A stretch of 22,497 nt of DNA from a virus: the IMG/VR virus record IMGVR_UViG_3300007345_000312, positions 1 to 22,497 of that record. One strand, given 5' to 3'. Position numbers and translations under genes: made by a program. Below the pieces are notes generated by a model that made no database searches, was not told the origin of the DNA, and saw only the letters and a list, made by a program, of their open reading frames with translations. This document shows, piece after piece, positions 8,016 through 15,103 of this stretch. Positions within the stretch are counted from its first letter, which is position 1. Each line of letters opens with the position of its first letter.

Positions 8016-8491
8016 CAGTTGAGGTCCACACGCGCGCCGGTGATGGCGACGTTGCCGGCGGCGGCGATCTGGATGTTGCCGCCGCTGTTGAGGGTGATGT
8101 TGCCGGCGGCGATCAGCTCGGCGCTGCCGGGCAGGGTGGCGCGCAGGTGGTGGGCAAGGCTGTCGTACTCGATCACGGCGCCGTCGCGGTAGGTGCGGCG
8201 GTGCAGGCCTTCACGGTCGCCGTTGGCCGGGTGCTGGTCGCTGCTCAGGCCGGTGAGGGCCACGCCCTGGGCGAGGTTGCCGGAGGGGCTGAAGAGGATG
8301 ACTTGCTCGCCTACGGTGGGCGGGTCCCACTCGCGGTCCTCGCCGGCGCGCAGGTTGAGCCAGGGGCGCCAGGTGGTGGTGATGCTGCCGGTTTTGATGC
8401 GCACGCGAGGCGGTTTGACCTGCACGGCTTCGACGGTGCCGAAGCGGATCAGGTTTTCTATGAGGCGGGCGAGTTCGGCGAGGCTGTTCAT
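8015..8491 (-). CDS. V: Baseplate spike protein V
   Basis: A 158-residue central spike protein of the gpV family. It starts MNSLAELARLIENLIRFGTV and contains VEAVQVKPPRVRIKTGSITT, TTWRPWLNLRAGEDREWDPP and PTVGEQVILFSPSGNLAQGV, which form the OB-fold domain. It ends with short beta-helix repeats (LNSGGNIQIAAAGNVAITGA). It is clearly shorter than P2 gpV (about 211) and lacks a His-rich apex, which fits the separate PAAR tip encoded next. The ATG at 8491 was chosen over an upstream GTG at 8527 because of homology to P2 gpV; the Shine-Dalgarno is weak. It is the first gene of the V-W-J-I-H operon, with a late promoter element just upstream. Confidence 0.94.
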   Translation of the reverse strand: MNSLAELARLIENLIRFGTVEAVQVKPPRVRIKTGSITTTWRPWLNLRAGEDREWDPPTVGEQVILFSPSGNLAQGVALTGLSSDQHPANGDREGLHRRTYRDGAVIEYDSLAHHLRATLPGSAELIAAGNITLNSGGNIQIAAAGNVAITGARVDLN

Positions 8492-8537
8492 GCCGCTGAT
8501 GCTGCGGCTCACGCGCGCGGGGTGCACGCGGTGGCCC

Positions 8538-8558
8538 CTGTAGCGGGGCGAGGTACAG
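8538..8558 (-). promoter_or_regulatory. Late activator binding element upstream of V
   Basis: A 21-bp CTGTA-N11-TACAG element nearly identical to those at FI and O/P, differing at one or two inner bases. Its centre is 57 bases before the V start codon, the same distance as the O/P element to the P start. It marks the position of the P2 PV promoter and lies downstream of the cargo cassette, so V expression does not depend on transcription through the cargo. Confidence 0.72.
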
Positions 8559-8616
8559 GATCAGATCAACAGGGCATTCGCATGGGGGATGGGCAAGGTA
8601 ATTTCAGTAGCGTTAG

Positions 8617-9354
8617 CTATTTGAAAGCTGAATCCGACCCCTTCAACTCCTCTACGGGTTTTCTTTCATTTGGCTTCTTGCTCTCAGGTTTCTTGAGAAG
8701 ATCAGGCCAATGCAGATAGGGAGCCTCCTCGTCAGGGGTAAAGCAGAATGGATGTAAATTCTGCATTGCTTGGTCAGTGTCCATGTCGGGGTGCTGGGCA
8801 AGTCTTAACGTTTCATCGCCGAGCCAGCGAGAATTCTGCTTTGGTGTAACCTCTATTACTACTCCCTCCCTATTAATAGAGAACTCCGCATAATCTACGG
8901 GATAACCTTTCTCTACGTCCCAGGCGATTACCGTGGCACTATTTCCAAAAAGAGATATCTCTCCCTTTAGCAGTTTGTAGCCATGAGGAAAACCAACCCG
9001 GCACAGGCGACGGTCAGATATCACGCCGTCAATCTGGCCTCTATGGCTCGTAAGTACAAGCTGGGTGGTGGTTTCGGATAACTCCATGGAGGCCATGTCC
9101 ACATAACCTTCTGGGTAGTTGTTAAATAGGCCGTTCCAATATTCCTCCTCATAGAGCCAACCATAGAAGTCATTGGTTAAGTCAGAAAACAACCCCTTAT
9201 TATTGGCGTAAAGCACCAGCCCACCAAGCACTGCGTTAACAAAAAGCGATACTGCTGTCAGCGCGGCGAATACCTCTTTTACAGAAGTCGCCAGTGAAGT
9301 CTTGGGGAGAGGGCTGGGAGTTGCTGAGGTTTGAGTTCGCTTCCTTCTTTTCAT
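8617..9354 (-). CDS. Uncharacterised membrane-anchored cargo protein
   Basis: An unrecognised 245-residue protein. A positively charged N-terminus (MKRRKRTQTS) and a Ser/Pro linker lead to one membrane helix at about residues 28-50 (VFAALTAVSLFVNAVLGGLV). By the positive-inside rule the remaining 190 residues would face the periplasm. The middle is predicted beta-rich (TQLVLTSHRGQIDGVISDR, LLKGEISLFGNSATVIAWDV, EFSINREGVVIEVT). The last 25 residues are Lys/Glu/Pro-rich. An AAGGAG five bases before the ATG supports the start. It follows the nuclease-like gene after 36 bases on the same strand, so the two probably form one unit. It is more AT-rich than its phage neighbours. It lies at the site of P2 orf30. 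A role as the membrane partner or effector of a defence pair is possible but unproven. Confidence 0.88.
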   Translation of the reverse strand: MKRRKRTQTSATPSPLPKTSLATSVKEVFAALTAVSLFVNAVLGGLVLYANNKGLFSDLTNDFYGWLYEEEYWNGLFNNYPEGYVDMASMELSETTTQLVLTSHRGQIDGVISDRRLCRVGFPHGYKLLKGEISLFGNSATVIAWDVEKGYPVDYAEFSINREGVVIEVTPKQNSRWLGDETLRLAQHPDMDTDQAMQNLHPFCFTPDEEAPYLHWPDLLKKPESKKPNERKPVEELKGSDSAFK

Positions 9355-9390
9355 AACGGCTCCTTAAGCGGTAATGCAGGCCTTACAGGT

Positions 9391-10494
9391 TTATCGTGGA
9401 AGACTGAGCAGGAACTCATCGGTCAAGTCATAAAGGTAATCGCTTGGGTCGTTACCCGCATCCTTAGCTTTGAGCATTTCAATTACTTCATTGTCTCCAA
9501 GTATTAGTATCAGTTTTCCACTTTCTCGCATCGCGCCTTGAGCTATTTTTAAAGCACTATCGCTGGCGCCTGCGCGAGAAATTATAATGGCTACACGCCG
9601 TAGCGCTTTATCTGTTAGGTATTTTTCTGTCGTTAGAACTTGTCCTTGGTTGATTTCGTTAGAATGGTTCTTGATTTCAATAAATAAATATTGTGTGTTT
9701 AATCTTGATGAGAGAAAACCCCAGAAGGCATTGTTTGAGTTTATTCTGCATGCATAGTCGTAGCGATTTAAGTTGTCAGTTGTTTTTGTTTGCTTTTTCC
9801 ACTTATCAAGTGCAGGGCTGAATAAGTATTTCAGTATATCGAGTGAAATTTTTTCAAATTTCTGCCACTCGTCCTTGCCGCGCTTAATAGTGGCTAGTTG
9901 TGTAATTAATTTATCGCCAGGCAGTTCGGAGGGCGTAGGGTCATTGTTCGCGTTTGCGTGGTTCTCGGTCTGGATATTCTCGTTTAAAGGGTTGGGCTCA
10001 TCACCCACGCTCGGGGGTTCATGAATCTTGTACTCTGGCAGAACTGTCTCAGGTTCAAATGCAAACGATGGTGTATTTGTTGTCGCGAAGTAGTTGGGTA
10101 TCAGGTTTGGGTGTTTGGATGTAAGATTTCCCAGTTCATTTTTGTCTAGGAGTATTGTGTTATATTTTTTGGCCAGTTCGTCTCTTAGGTGAAACGGGAC
10201 CGCAACGTTGACTGCTAGTATTTTTTCTGATCTTGGGTATGGAATCGAAATTAATGAGAGCTGTCGCGCGGCTGCGAGTATTAAGTCGGCTTGAAATATT
10301 CGGGTTCTGTAGTGCTTGGCGCTAACTAAGTATCTTCTTGAGTCCTTTCTTAGGACAAGATCGGGCTGCCGGAAGGGATTTAATGCGTTAGGCGTTGTTG
10401 ATACGGGGTCTACAGTGAAATTTTCCGCTTTAAATAAGCTCTCTAGGAAGTCTACAAACTCTTGCTGGTCGATGTGGATGTTTGGCGTTGTCAC
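9391..10494 (-). CDS. Cargo protein with two restriction-endonuclease-like domains
   Basis: A 367-residue protein from a GTG start at 10494, preceded by AGGA; a TTG at 10545 would add 17 residues. An N-terminal domain (to about residue 130) has a PDLVL, then YLVSAKHYR pattern like Mrr-type PD-(D/E)XK nucleases, but the acidic residue before xK is Ser58 and so the site is degenerate. A low-complexity Pro/Asn/Glu linker follows (about 140-195). The C-terminal domain has a complete-looking site: Glu214 in a helix (EWQKFEKISLDILKYLF), Asp246 (NRYDYACRI), Glu273-x-Lys275 (LFIEIKNHS) and Gln285 (GQVLTTEKYL). Nuclease activity on DNA is inferred. The gene is markedly AT-rich, sits directly after S at the P2 orf30 position and is followed by a membrane-protein gene. 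It could be an anti-phage nuclease; no methyltransferase is nearby, so classical restriction-modification is unlikely. Confidence 0.85.
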   Translation of the reverse strand: MTTPNIHIDQQEFVDFLESLFKAENFTVDPVSTTPNALNPFRQPDLVLRKDSRRYLVSAKHYRTRIFQADLILAAARQLSLISIPYPRSEKILAVNVAVPFHLRDELAKKYNTILLDKNELGNLTSKHPNLIPNYFATTNTPSFAFEPETVLPEYKIHEPPSVGDEPNPLNENIQTENHANANNDPTPSELPGDKLITQLATIKRGKDEWQKFEKISLDILKYLFSPALDKWKKQTKTTDNLNRYDYACRINSNNAFWGFLSSRLNTQYLFIEIKNHSNEINQGQVLTTEKYLTDKALRRVAIIISRAGASDSALKIAQGAMRESGKLILILGDNEVIEMLKAKDAGNDPSDYLYDLTDEFLLSLPR

Positions 10495-10522
10495 TATGCA
10501 TTCCTGGGTTTTAGATGTTTTG

Positions 10523-10987
10523 TCAACTGCTCCTTGAGCCGACAATATAAGCGATAAGGGTAGATCGGATCAGCTCCAGATCTGTATTGGCGAAGCCGAG
10601 CAGTTCGCGCTTGGCATATTGCACCTCGGCCTGACCTCGGCCGGGGCGATCACGAAGGCCCTGTTGGTGAACTTTGGCGATGCGGGCGATACGCCCGGTG
10701 AAGGCGATTGCGATGGAATCCGCGGTGCTCTGCAGGCGCAGGTGCTTGGCCCGGCGCAGGCGAGCGAACATCTGGCGCTTGATGCGCCCTTGTTTGCTGC
10801 GCAGCGCCTGGGCCTTGCGTGGGGCGTAGGGGGTGCCGTCCGGGTTGCGCTGGGTGGCGATGCGCTGCTGTTGGTTGCGGCGCAGGTCGCGGCCGATGCG
10901 GGTGGTGAGCTTGCGCCGCTCGGCGGGGCTGAGCTTGGCCAGCAGGGCGCCTGCCCAGTCTTCGAGGGCTTCTAGATTGTCGGTCAT
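10523..10987 (-). CDS. S: Tail completion protein S
   Basis: A 154-residue gpS family protein (P2 gpS is about 150), needed to finish the tail so it can join heads. It shows the family pattern: LEDWAGALLAKLSPAERRKL, TRIGRDLRRNQQQRIATQRN, the PDGTPYAPRK motif, and FTGRIARIAKVHQQGLRDRP. Its start overlaps the R stop in an ATGA-type junction. The cargo nuclease gene begins within 30 bases of its stop. Confidence 0.95.
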   Translation of the reverse strand: MTDNLEALEDWAGALLAKLSPAERRKLTTRIGRDLRRNQQQRIATQRNPDGTPYAPRKAQALRSKQGRIKRQMFARLRRAKHLRLQSTADSIAIAFTGRIARIAKVHQQGLRDRPGRGQAEVQYAKRELLGFANTDLELIRSTLIAYIVGSRSS

Positions 10988-11394
10988 AGCCCGAAGTCTG
11001 GCTCGGGCGGGTGGGTGACTTCGAGGCTTTCGTCCGGCAGGCGCTTGACGATCACGCGCTCGGTGAGGGGCATGGTGATGGACAGGTCGACCTTGTCATT
11101 GCCGAGGATGTCGGCCTCGAAGCCGATGGCGTCTTTGCCCTTCTCGATGTTGGTGAGCAGGTCGGGCTGGTTGCGGCGCAGCCAGGCCAGCAGCGGGATG
11201 GCGATGTTGTCGGGGTGGCCGGCGTAGTCGGTGATGATGATGTTGAGGGTGTAGAGCCATTCGAACGACAGCCCCGGAGCTGCCGTGGCGCGGATGTTGC
11301 CCTCGTCGATGAAGACGAGCAGCCGCTCGGGGTTCTGCGCGAGGGTTGGGTCAGCGGCGAGCAGGTGGTCGCGCAGGCTGTTGGGTTTGTTCAC
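10984..11394 (-). CDS. R: Tail completion protein R
   Basis: A 136-residue gpR family tail completion protein. The start is the GTG at 11394 (reading MNKPNSLRDHLLAADPTLAQ), with a GAGG eight bases upstream; it overlaps the Rz1-like stop (GTGA). Family segments are PERLLVFIDEGNIRATAAPG, SFEWLYTLNIIITDYAGHPD and LLAWLRRNQPDLL. It is a little shorter than P2 gpR (155). It is coupled to Rz1 upstream and S downstream. Confidence 0.95.
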   Translation of the reverse strand: MNKPNSLRDHLLAADPTLAQNPERLLVFIDEGNIRATAAPGLSFEWLYTLNIIITDYAGHPDNIAIPLLAWLRRNQPDLLTNIEKGKDAIGFEADILGNDKVDLSITMPLTERVIVKRLPDESLEVTHPPEPDFGL

Positions 11395-11657
11395 GGGGCA
11401 GCCCTCGGCTGTTGCTGCTGGTGTTCGTATACCGCGTCGACCTGGGCGGCGCATTCGGCCCAGGCGGCGGCCAGGTAGTCGCTGTCGTCGCTGAGGTCGC
11501 CGTTATTCTGCGGCGCTGCCGGCAGCAGGCTGCAGGGCGTTACGGCGGGACAGCCAGTCACGGTAACCACTGGCTCCGGTAAGGGCGGGACGCTCATGCA
11601 GCCTGCGAGCAGCATCAGGCAGAGGCTGCCGCCTCCAATCACTAAAACTCGGGTCAT
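11391..11657 (-). CDS. Outer-membrane spanin subunit (Rz1/LysC-like lipoprotein)
   Basis: An 88-residue small lipoprotein. A short signal peptide ends in a lipobox, LMLLAGC, giving acylated Cys20; the mature protein starts MSVPPLPEPV and is Pro-rich, as usual for o-spanins. It pairs with the inner-membrane Rz-like protein to fuse inner and outer membranes in the last step of lysis. The first 155 bases lie inside the Rz-like gene in a different frame, the classic nested Rz/Rz1 layout. The tail contains a Gln run. Confidence 0.9.
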   Translation of the reverse strand: MTRVLVIGGGSLCLMLLAGCMSVPPLPEPVVTVTGCPAVTPCSLLPAAPQNNGDLSDDSDYLAAAWAECAAQVDAVYEHQQQQPRAAP

Positions 11658-11946
11658 TGCGGCTTATCTCCTGTTTCTGGATCTGGCTGGTGGCGTGCTG
11701 CCTACGCACGTCGGCCTGTGCCGTTTGCATGCCCTGCTGGGCGACTCGCAGGTCGGCCAGCTCGCCACCGAGGCGGACGATGCTGGCGGCCTGGCGGGCA
11801 CTGCGCTGCTTGAGTTGGTCGATGAGCTGGGCGTCGCGCTCGGCGCGTGCCGAGGCGGCCTGGCTCTGCTGGTAGGTGCCCCACAGCAGCAGGCCAAGGG
11901 CGCCGAGCAGGGCGGCGCCGTAGAGGGCCTGGCGCAGGGTGGTCAC
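11503..11946 (-). CDS. Inner-membrane spanin subunit (Rz/LysB-like)
   Basis: A 147-residue i-spanin with an N-terminal membrane anchor at about residues 7-24 (LYGAALLGALGLLLWGTY) and a long periplasmic coiled coil (ASARAERDAQLIDQLKQRSA, RLGGELADLRVAQQGMQTAQ). The conserved C-terminal part DWRRQPLPDAARRL matches phage Rz-like proteins (P2 LysB group). It starts in an ATGA overlap with the endolysin stop. Confidence 0.92.
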   Translation of the reverse strand: MTTLRQALYGAALLGALGLLLWGTYQQSQAASARAERDAQLIDQLKQRSARQAASIVRLGGELADLRVAQQGMQTAQADVRRQHATSQIQKQEISRNDPSFSDWRRQPLPDAARRLHERPALTGASGYRDWLSRRNALQPAAGSAAE

Positions 11947-12794
11947 GCGGCGACCTTCTGGCCACAGCCGCAGTCAGCGTGCCGCTGGTAGGCGCGTTCG
12001 AGCTTCACGTCGTACAGGTTGCGGGCGTAGGCCGGGCCGTTGTAGCCCTCGGCGAAGGCCGCCCACTTCTTGGCCTTGAGGGCCTTGAGCAATGCCGGGT
12101 CTTTCTCGATGAAGCGGACGAAGGCCTCGAACTGCTGGTTTTCATCCTGGTGCATGAGGCGCACGAACTCGGCGGCGCTGGCATAGCCGAGGCGCGTGGC
12201 GTGGTAGCCCATGATCTGGAACGCGCCCCAGCTGGCGGACTCGTCGGCGCAGAGGGCGTCGAGCATGCGGGCCTGGGCGATGCGCTGGTGCTCGGCAGTG
12301 CCGCCGGCGTAGCCGCCCGGCTTGCGGCTGACCAGGTTGGGGTAGGTGAGGGCCAGTTGATCGGCATGGGCAACCAGGGCGGCCGCGTCGTCGCCTTTGT
12401 TGCGCACCAGGGCCAGGCGGGCGTGCATGACGTGACGTTCAAACAGGGCCTTGGGTTTGCCGTTGGCCAGGAAGCCAGCGCCGGCGCTTTCCACCTCGTT
12501 GACGGCGTAGACGGTGGCCAGCTCCACGCCCAGGCGCGCGGCTGCGGCGACGAGGGTGGCGTTGTTGAGCAGCTTGCTGCAGTCGGCGCCGGCCAGGGCG
12601 GCGAGGGTCTTTTCGCCGGCGCGGCCATCGACTACCAGGCCTTTCTTGAGCTGGTAGGCGCGGACGGCTTTCTCGGTTTCGTCGCCGAAGTCGCCATCGG
12701 CGAACAGTTTGGCGCCGGCGGCGTTGAGGGCCTTCTGCAGTGCCAGGACTGCCTGGCCTTTGGAGCCGTGCTCCAGGGTGGTGGGCTTGTTCAT
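11943..12794 (-). CDS. Endolysin: peptidoglycan-binding domain plus N-acetylmuramidase
   Basis: A 283-residue lysozyme-type endolysin. Residues 6-68 are a PG_binding_1 repeat (GSKGQAVLALQKALNAAG, DGDFGDETEKAVRAYQ, DGRAGEKTLAAL). Residues 80-275 are the N-acetylmuramidase domain (DUF3380 type) with candidate catalytic Glu100/Glu102 in YAVNEVESAGAGF and the conserved SASWGAFQIMGYHATRLGY and AEGYNGPAYARN segments. There is no signal peptide, so release depends on the holin encoded just upstream (ATGA overlap). The ATG at 12794 has AAAGG before it and begins a good N-terminus. P2 gpK is a different, shorter endolysin (about 165 residues), so this is a module swap within the lysis block. Confidence 0.94.
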   Translation of the reverse strand: MNKPTTLEHGSKGQAVLALQKALNAAGAKLFADGDFGDETEKAVRAYQLKKGLVVDGRAGEKTLAALAGADCSKLLNNATLVAAAARLGVELATVYAVNEVESAGAGFLANGKPKALFERHVMHARLALVRNKGDDAAALVAHADQLALTYPNLVSRKPGGYAGGTAEHQRIAQARMLDALCADESASWGAFQIMGYHATRLGYASAAEFVRLMHQDENQQFEAFVRFIEKDPALLKALKAKKWAAFAEGYNGPAYARNLYDVKLERAYQRHADCGCGQKVAA

Positions 12795-13114
12795 AGGGTT
12801 TCTACCTTTCTGCTGTAGAGGCGTTTGAGGCCGGTGCGGATGCCGTCGGCGCCGATCAGACCGACCAGGCCGCCGAAGAAGGGGGCGAACTCGACGGGCA
12901 CGCCGAGCCACGGCAGGCCGTTGGTGAGTGCGAGGGTGAGCAGGCCGCAGATGAAGCCTTCGCCCAAGGCGCGCCTGACGGCGCCGCCGCTGTAGATGAA
13001 GCGGGCAGAGGCGATGGACGCGGACAGCACGGCGGCATAGACCAGAGGGTGGTGGTGTTCCAGCCAGGCAAGCAGCCAGGCCCAGGTTTCAGGACGGTCA
13101 GGCATGTTTGGCAT
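12791..13114 (-). CDS. Holin, lambda-like family
   Basis: A 107-residue protein with three probable membrane helices at about residues 24-43 (LVYAAVLSASIASARFIY), 49-72 (GFICGLLTLALTNGLPWLGV) and 76-93 (FAPFFGGLVGLIGADGI), and a basic C-terminus (RTGLKRLYSRKVE). This fits lambda-family holins that form the inner-membrane lesion which lets the endolysin out. A GAGG precedes the ATG at 13114; an in-frame ATG at 13105 offers a second start, as in dual-start holins. It lies between the peptidase-like gene and the endolysin and overlaps both. Confidence 0.9.
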   Translation of the reverse strand: MPNMPDRPETWAWLLAWLEHHHPLVYAAVLSASIASARFIYSGGAVRRALGEGFICGLLTLALTNGLPWLGVPVEFAPFFGGLVGLIGADGIRTGLKRLYSRKVETL

Positions 13115-13634
13115 CCGGGTGGCCCTCGGCTAGCGAGTGGGGAAGCTGCACGAACGGCAGCCGGTTGATGCGGTGCACGGTTTCACCCAGCAGTACGGGG
13201 CTGAAGCGCTGGCCGATGCCGGTAAAGCCCAGGGCGACGGCGCAGAACTCGCTACAGAACATGCGGCGTTCGCTGTGCAGGCCGCTGCCCAGGAGCTGGC
13301 TGAGGAAGATGCCTGCCCAGTCGTAGCCTTTGCCCTGGTGCCGCTCGAAGACTTCCTCGATCCAGCGCGCGTTGGCCCAGGGCACGGGGATCAGCTCCCA
13401 GTGTTCGGGCTTGTAGTCGATGTGTTTGGCGCGCACGCCGCCGTCCATGGCCGAGGCGGACAGCCAGCGGCCGTCCGGCATGACCAGCTCGCAGTGGCTG
13501 TAAATGGAGCCCGTCCAGGCGCGGATAAGGGCGTTGAACAGTTGGCCCTTGCCCTTGTAGAGCGCCAGGAAGATCGGTGTGTTTTGTTCGTGGGTCGTAC
13601 CCATGCCCGTGGTCTTGTAGATCGTCAGTTCCAT
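13098..13634 (-). CDS. Permuted papain-like (YiiX/C92-type) cysteine peptidase-like protein
   Basis: A 178-residue protein with His47 in GSIYSHCELVMPDGRWLSAS and Cys127 in RRMFCSEFCAVALG, in that order. This is the permuted NlpC/P60-like arrangement of YaeF/YiiX enzymes. Related proteins sit in the lysis block of many Pseudomonas prophages; their substrate is unknown, with peptidoglycan amides or lipids proposed for the family. It has no signal peptide. The ATG at 13634 overlaps the end of X; a second ATG at 13604 is possible, and neither has a strong Shine-Dalgarno. Its 3' end overlaps the holin. P2 has no counterpart here. Confidence 0.82.
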   Translation of the reverse strand: MELTIYKTTGMGTTHEQNTPIFLALYKGKGQLFNALIRAWTGSIYSHCELVMPDGRWLSASAMDGGVRAKHIDYKPEHWELIPVPWANARWIEEVFERHQGKGYDWAGIFLSQLLGSGLHSERRMFCSEFCAVALGFTGIGQRFSPVLLGETVHRINRLPFVQLPHSLAEGHPDAKHA

Positions 13635-13834
13635 AGGTTCACCACTTGCGGTTGTTCGGCTTGCGGGGGGGCGTCTGGCAGGGTCACGGCGGTGCCGTGG
13701 GGGATGATCGGGCCGAGGTCGGCCAGGCCTGGGTTGGCGTCGAGGACAGCTTCGGTAACGCCGGCGGTGCGGCCGTAGTAGTCCCAGCAGAGGCTGTCGA
13801 CGGTGTCGCCCTGGGCGGCGATGACGGTGGGCAT
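13625..13834 (-). CDS. X: Tail protein X (LysM-like)
   Basis: A 69-residue gpX family protein (P2 gpX is 67). MPTVIAAQGDTVDSLCWDYY and GRTAGVTEAVLDANPGLADL are the family core, a short LysM-like fold, followed by LGPIIPHGTAVTLPD. It acts in the tail, probably near the baseplate or hub. It overlaps the L stop by one base (TGATG) and the next gene by ten bases. Confidence 0.95.
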   Translation of the reverse strand: MPTVIAAQGDTVDSLCWDYYGRTAGVTEAVLDANPGLADLGPIIPHGTAVTLPDAPPQAEQPQVVNLWN

Positions 13835-14298
13835 CAGAGCAGCTCCACGGTGTTGTGGCTCTCGCCGAGGATGTTGCGCAGCGCCCAGCGGGCGTCGCGC
13901 CGGAGCTGGTCGGGGCTGGTTTCTTCTTCGGTGACTTTCTGCTCGCCGCTGTTGGTGGCGTCGTAGCTGCGGTAACGCTCGATCAGCTCGGCCAGGGCGC
14001 GGCAGTAGACGATGCGGCGGTAGAGGTGCAGCAGCTGGCTTTCGCCCTGGATCTTCTCGGCCGGCACGTCGCCCAGGGTGGCGTGGCCTTCGGCCTGGCG
14101 GGCGGCGCGGTAGTCGGCCAGCTCGCGGTTGGCCTCGATCATGGCGTTGACGGTGGCGACCTCCAGGCGGTCGTCGGTGACGCTGGAGTCGATACGCATG
14201 GCGGTGCGCAGTTTCTGGCCGTCGATCTCTGGCCAGAAGTCGGCGTTGCTGATGGGGTATGGGGCGTTGGGGGTGCCGCCCGCTACGAACGCGCTCAT
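13834..14298 (-). CDS. L: Head completion/stabilisation protein L
   Basis: A 154-residue gpL family protein (P2 gpL is about 169), which completes the head at the portal vertex after packaging. Family features are FWPEIDGQKLRTAMRIDSSV, TDDRLEVATVNAMIEANREL and LLHLYRRIVYCRALAELIER. GAGGCACCGC precedes the ATG. A 100-base gap separates it from M, with no terminator seen. Confidence 0.95.
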   Translation of the reverse strand: MSAFVAGGTPNAPYPISNADFWPEIDGQKLRTAMRIDSSVTDDRLEVATVNAMIEANRELADYRAARQAEGHATLGDVPAEKIQGESQLLHLYRRIVYCRALAELIERYRSYDATNSGEQKVTEEETSPDQLRRDARWALRNILGESHNTVELL

Positions 14299-14398
14299 GC
14301 GGTGCCTCGGAATTAGTCGGCGGTGGTCGGGGCGTCACAGCGTGCGAAGGAGTAAGCAGCTGATCGGCCCCGAGCCGCCGGGTGCGTGGGACGCTCGG

Positions 14399-15100
14399 TT
14401 AGCCGTTGGTGTCGGCGTGTTTCTTGAGGAGGCGGTCTACGCGCTCCAGATCCTTTTTGGCGCCGCAGGCGCTGTACAGGCTGATGGCCTTGGTCAGGTA
14501 TTCCTTGGCGTTGACGAGGTTGCCGAGGTCTTCGCCGCTGGCATCGTCCTTGACCTTGAGCGCGTACAGGCGACCGATGGCGAGCATGAGCTTGGCGCGG
14601 GCGCCGTCGGGCATGTCGTGGCTCTCGGTGAGCTCGTTGGCCTGCAGGGTGACTTCGAGGTCGAAGCCGGTGCCGGCCTTGAGGGCGCGCAGGGCGGCCT
14701 CGGCGATCTCTTCGGCGACCACGCAACCGGTGGTGCGGTTGAAGCGCTCGGGCATTTTCAGATCGTGCTGGAGCACGTAGGCCGCAGCCTGCAGGCCGCC
14801 AGCGAAGTCGCCCGCGTCGAAGCGCCAGAGCATGACGGTGACGAATACGTCGTCTTGCGCGCCCTTGCCGCCGGCGAGCACGCCGGCAACGTAGTCGGCG
14901 TATTCCGGCAGCAGCTCGGCCTTCAGAAGCGCCTTGTTGCGGTTCGACTGCACCTGTTTCAGGCGCAGTTGATCCTGTTGCAGCTTGGCGAGCATGAGCT
15001 CGTAGGTGGTGAGCCCGTCCATGAGCGCCGGCGGTGCGGTGCGCGCCGATTCCGCTTCGGCACGCTTGCGCAGTTGGGTGCGTTGGGCAAGGGATGCCAT
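14399..15100 (-). CDS. M: Terminase small subunit M
   Basis: A 233-residue gpM family protein (P2 gpM is about 247), which together with the large subunit P recognises and cuts cos and loads DNA into the prohead. Family segments are MASLAQRTQLRKRAEAESAR, LPEYADYVAGVLAGGKGAQD, DDVFVTVMLWRFDAGDFAGG and CVVAEEIAEAALRALK. It starts three bases after the N stop. As in P2, the two terminase genes are separated and lie in divergent operons. Confidence 0.95.
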   Translation of the reverse strand: MASLAQRTQLRKRAEAESARTAPPALMDGLTTYELMLAKLQQDQLRLKQVQSNRNKALLKAELLPEYADYVAGVLAGGKGAQDDVFVTVMLWRFDAGDFAGGLQAAAYVLQHDLKMPERFNRTTGCVVAEEIAEAALRALKAGTGFDLEVTLQANELTESHDMPDGARAKLMLAIGRLYALKVKDDASGEDLGNLVNAKEYLTKAISLYSACGAKKDLERVDRLLKKHADTNG

Positions 15101-15103
15101 GGC

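Noticed and set aside
10496-10526. A sigma-70 promoter for the nuclease gene from TTGACA at 10526-10521 (minus strand)
   Set aside because: No acceptable -10 hexamer at 16-18 bases; the best match is too far away.
11847-12818. A plus-strand frame opposite the endolysin and Rz genes
   Set aside because: The minus-strand genes are clear and overlap in the usual lysis-cassette way.
14299-14398. A small gene or terminator in the gap between M and L
   Set aside because: I found neither a convincing start with a Shine-Dalgarno nor a stem followed by a T run.
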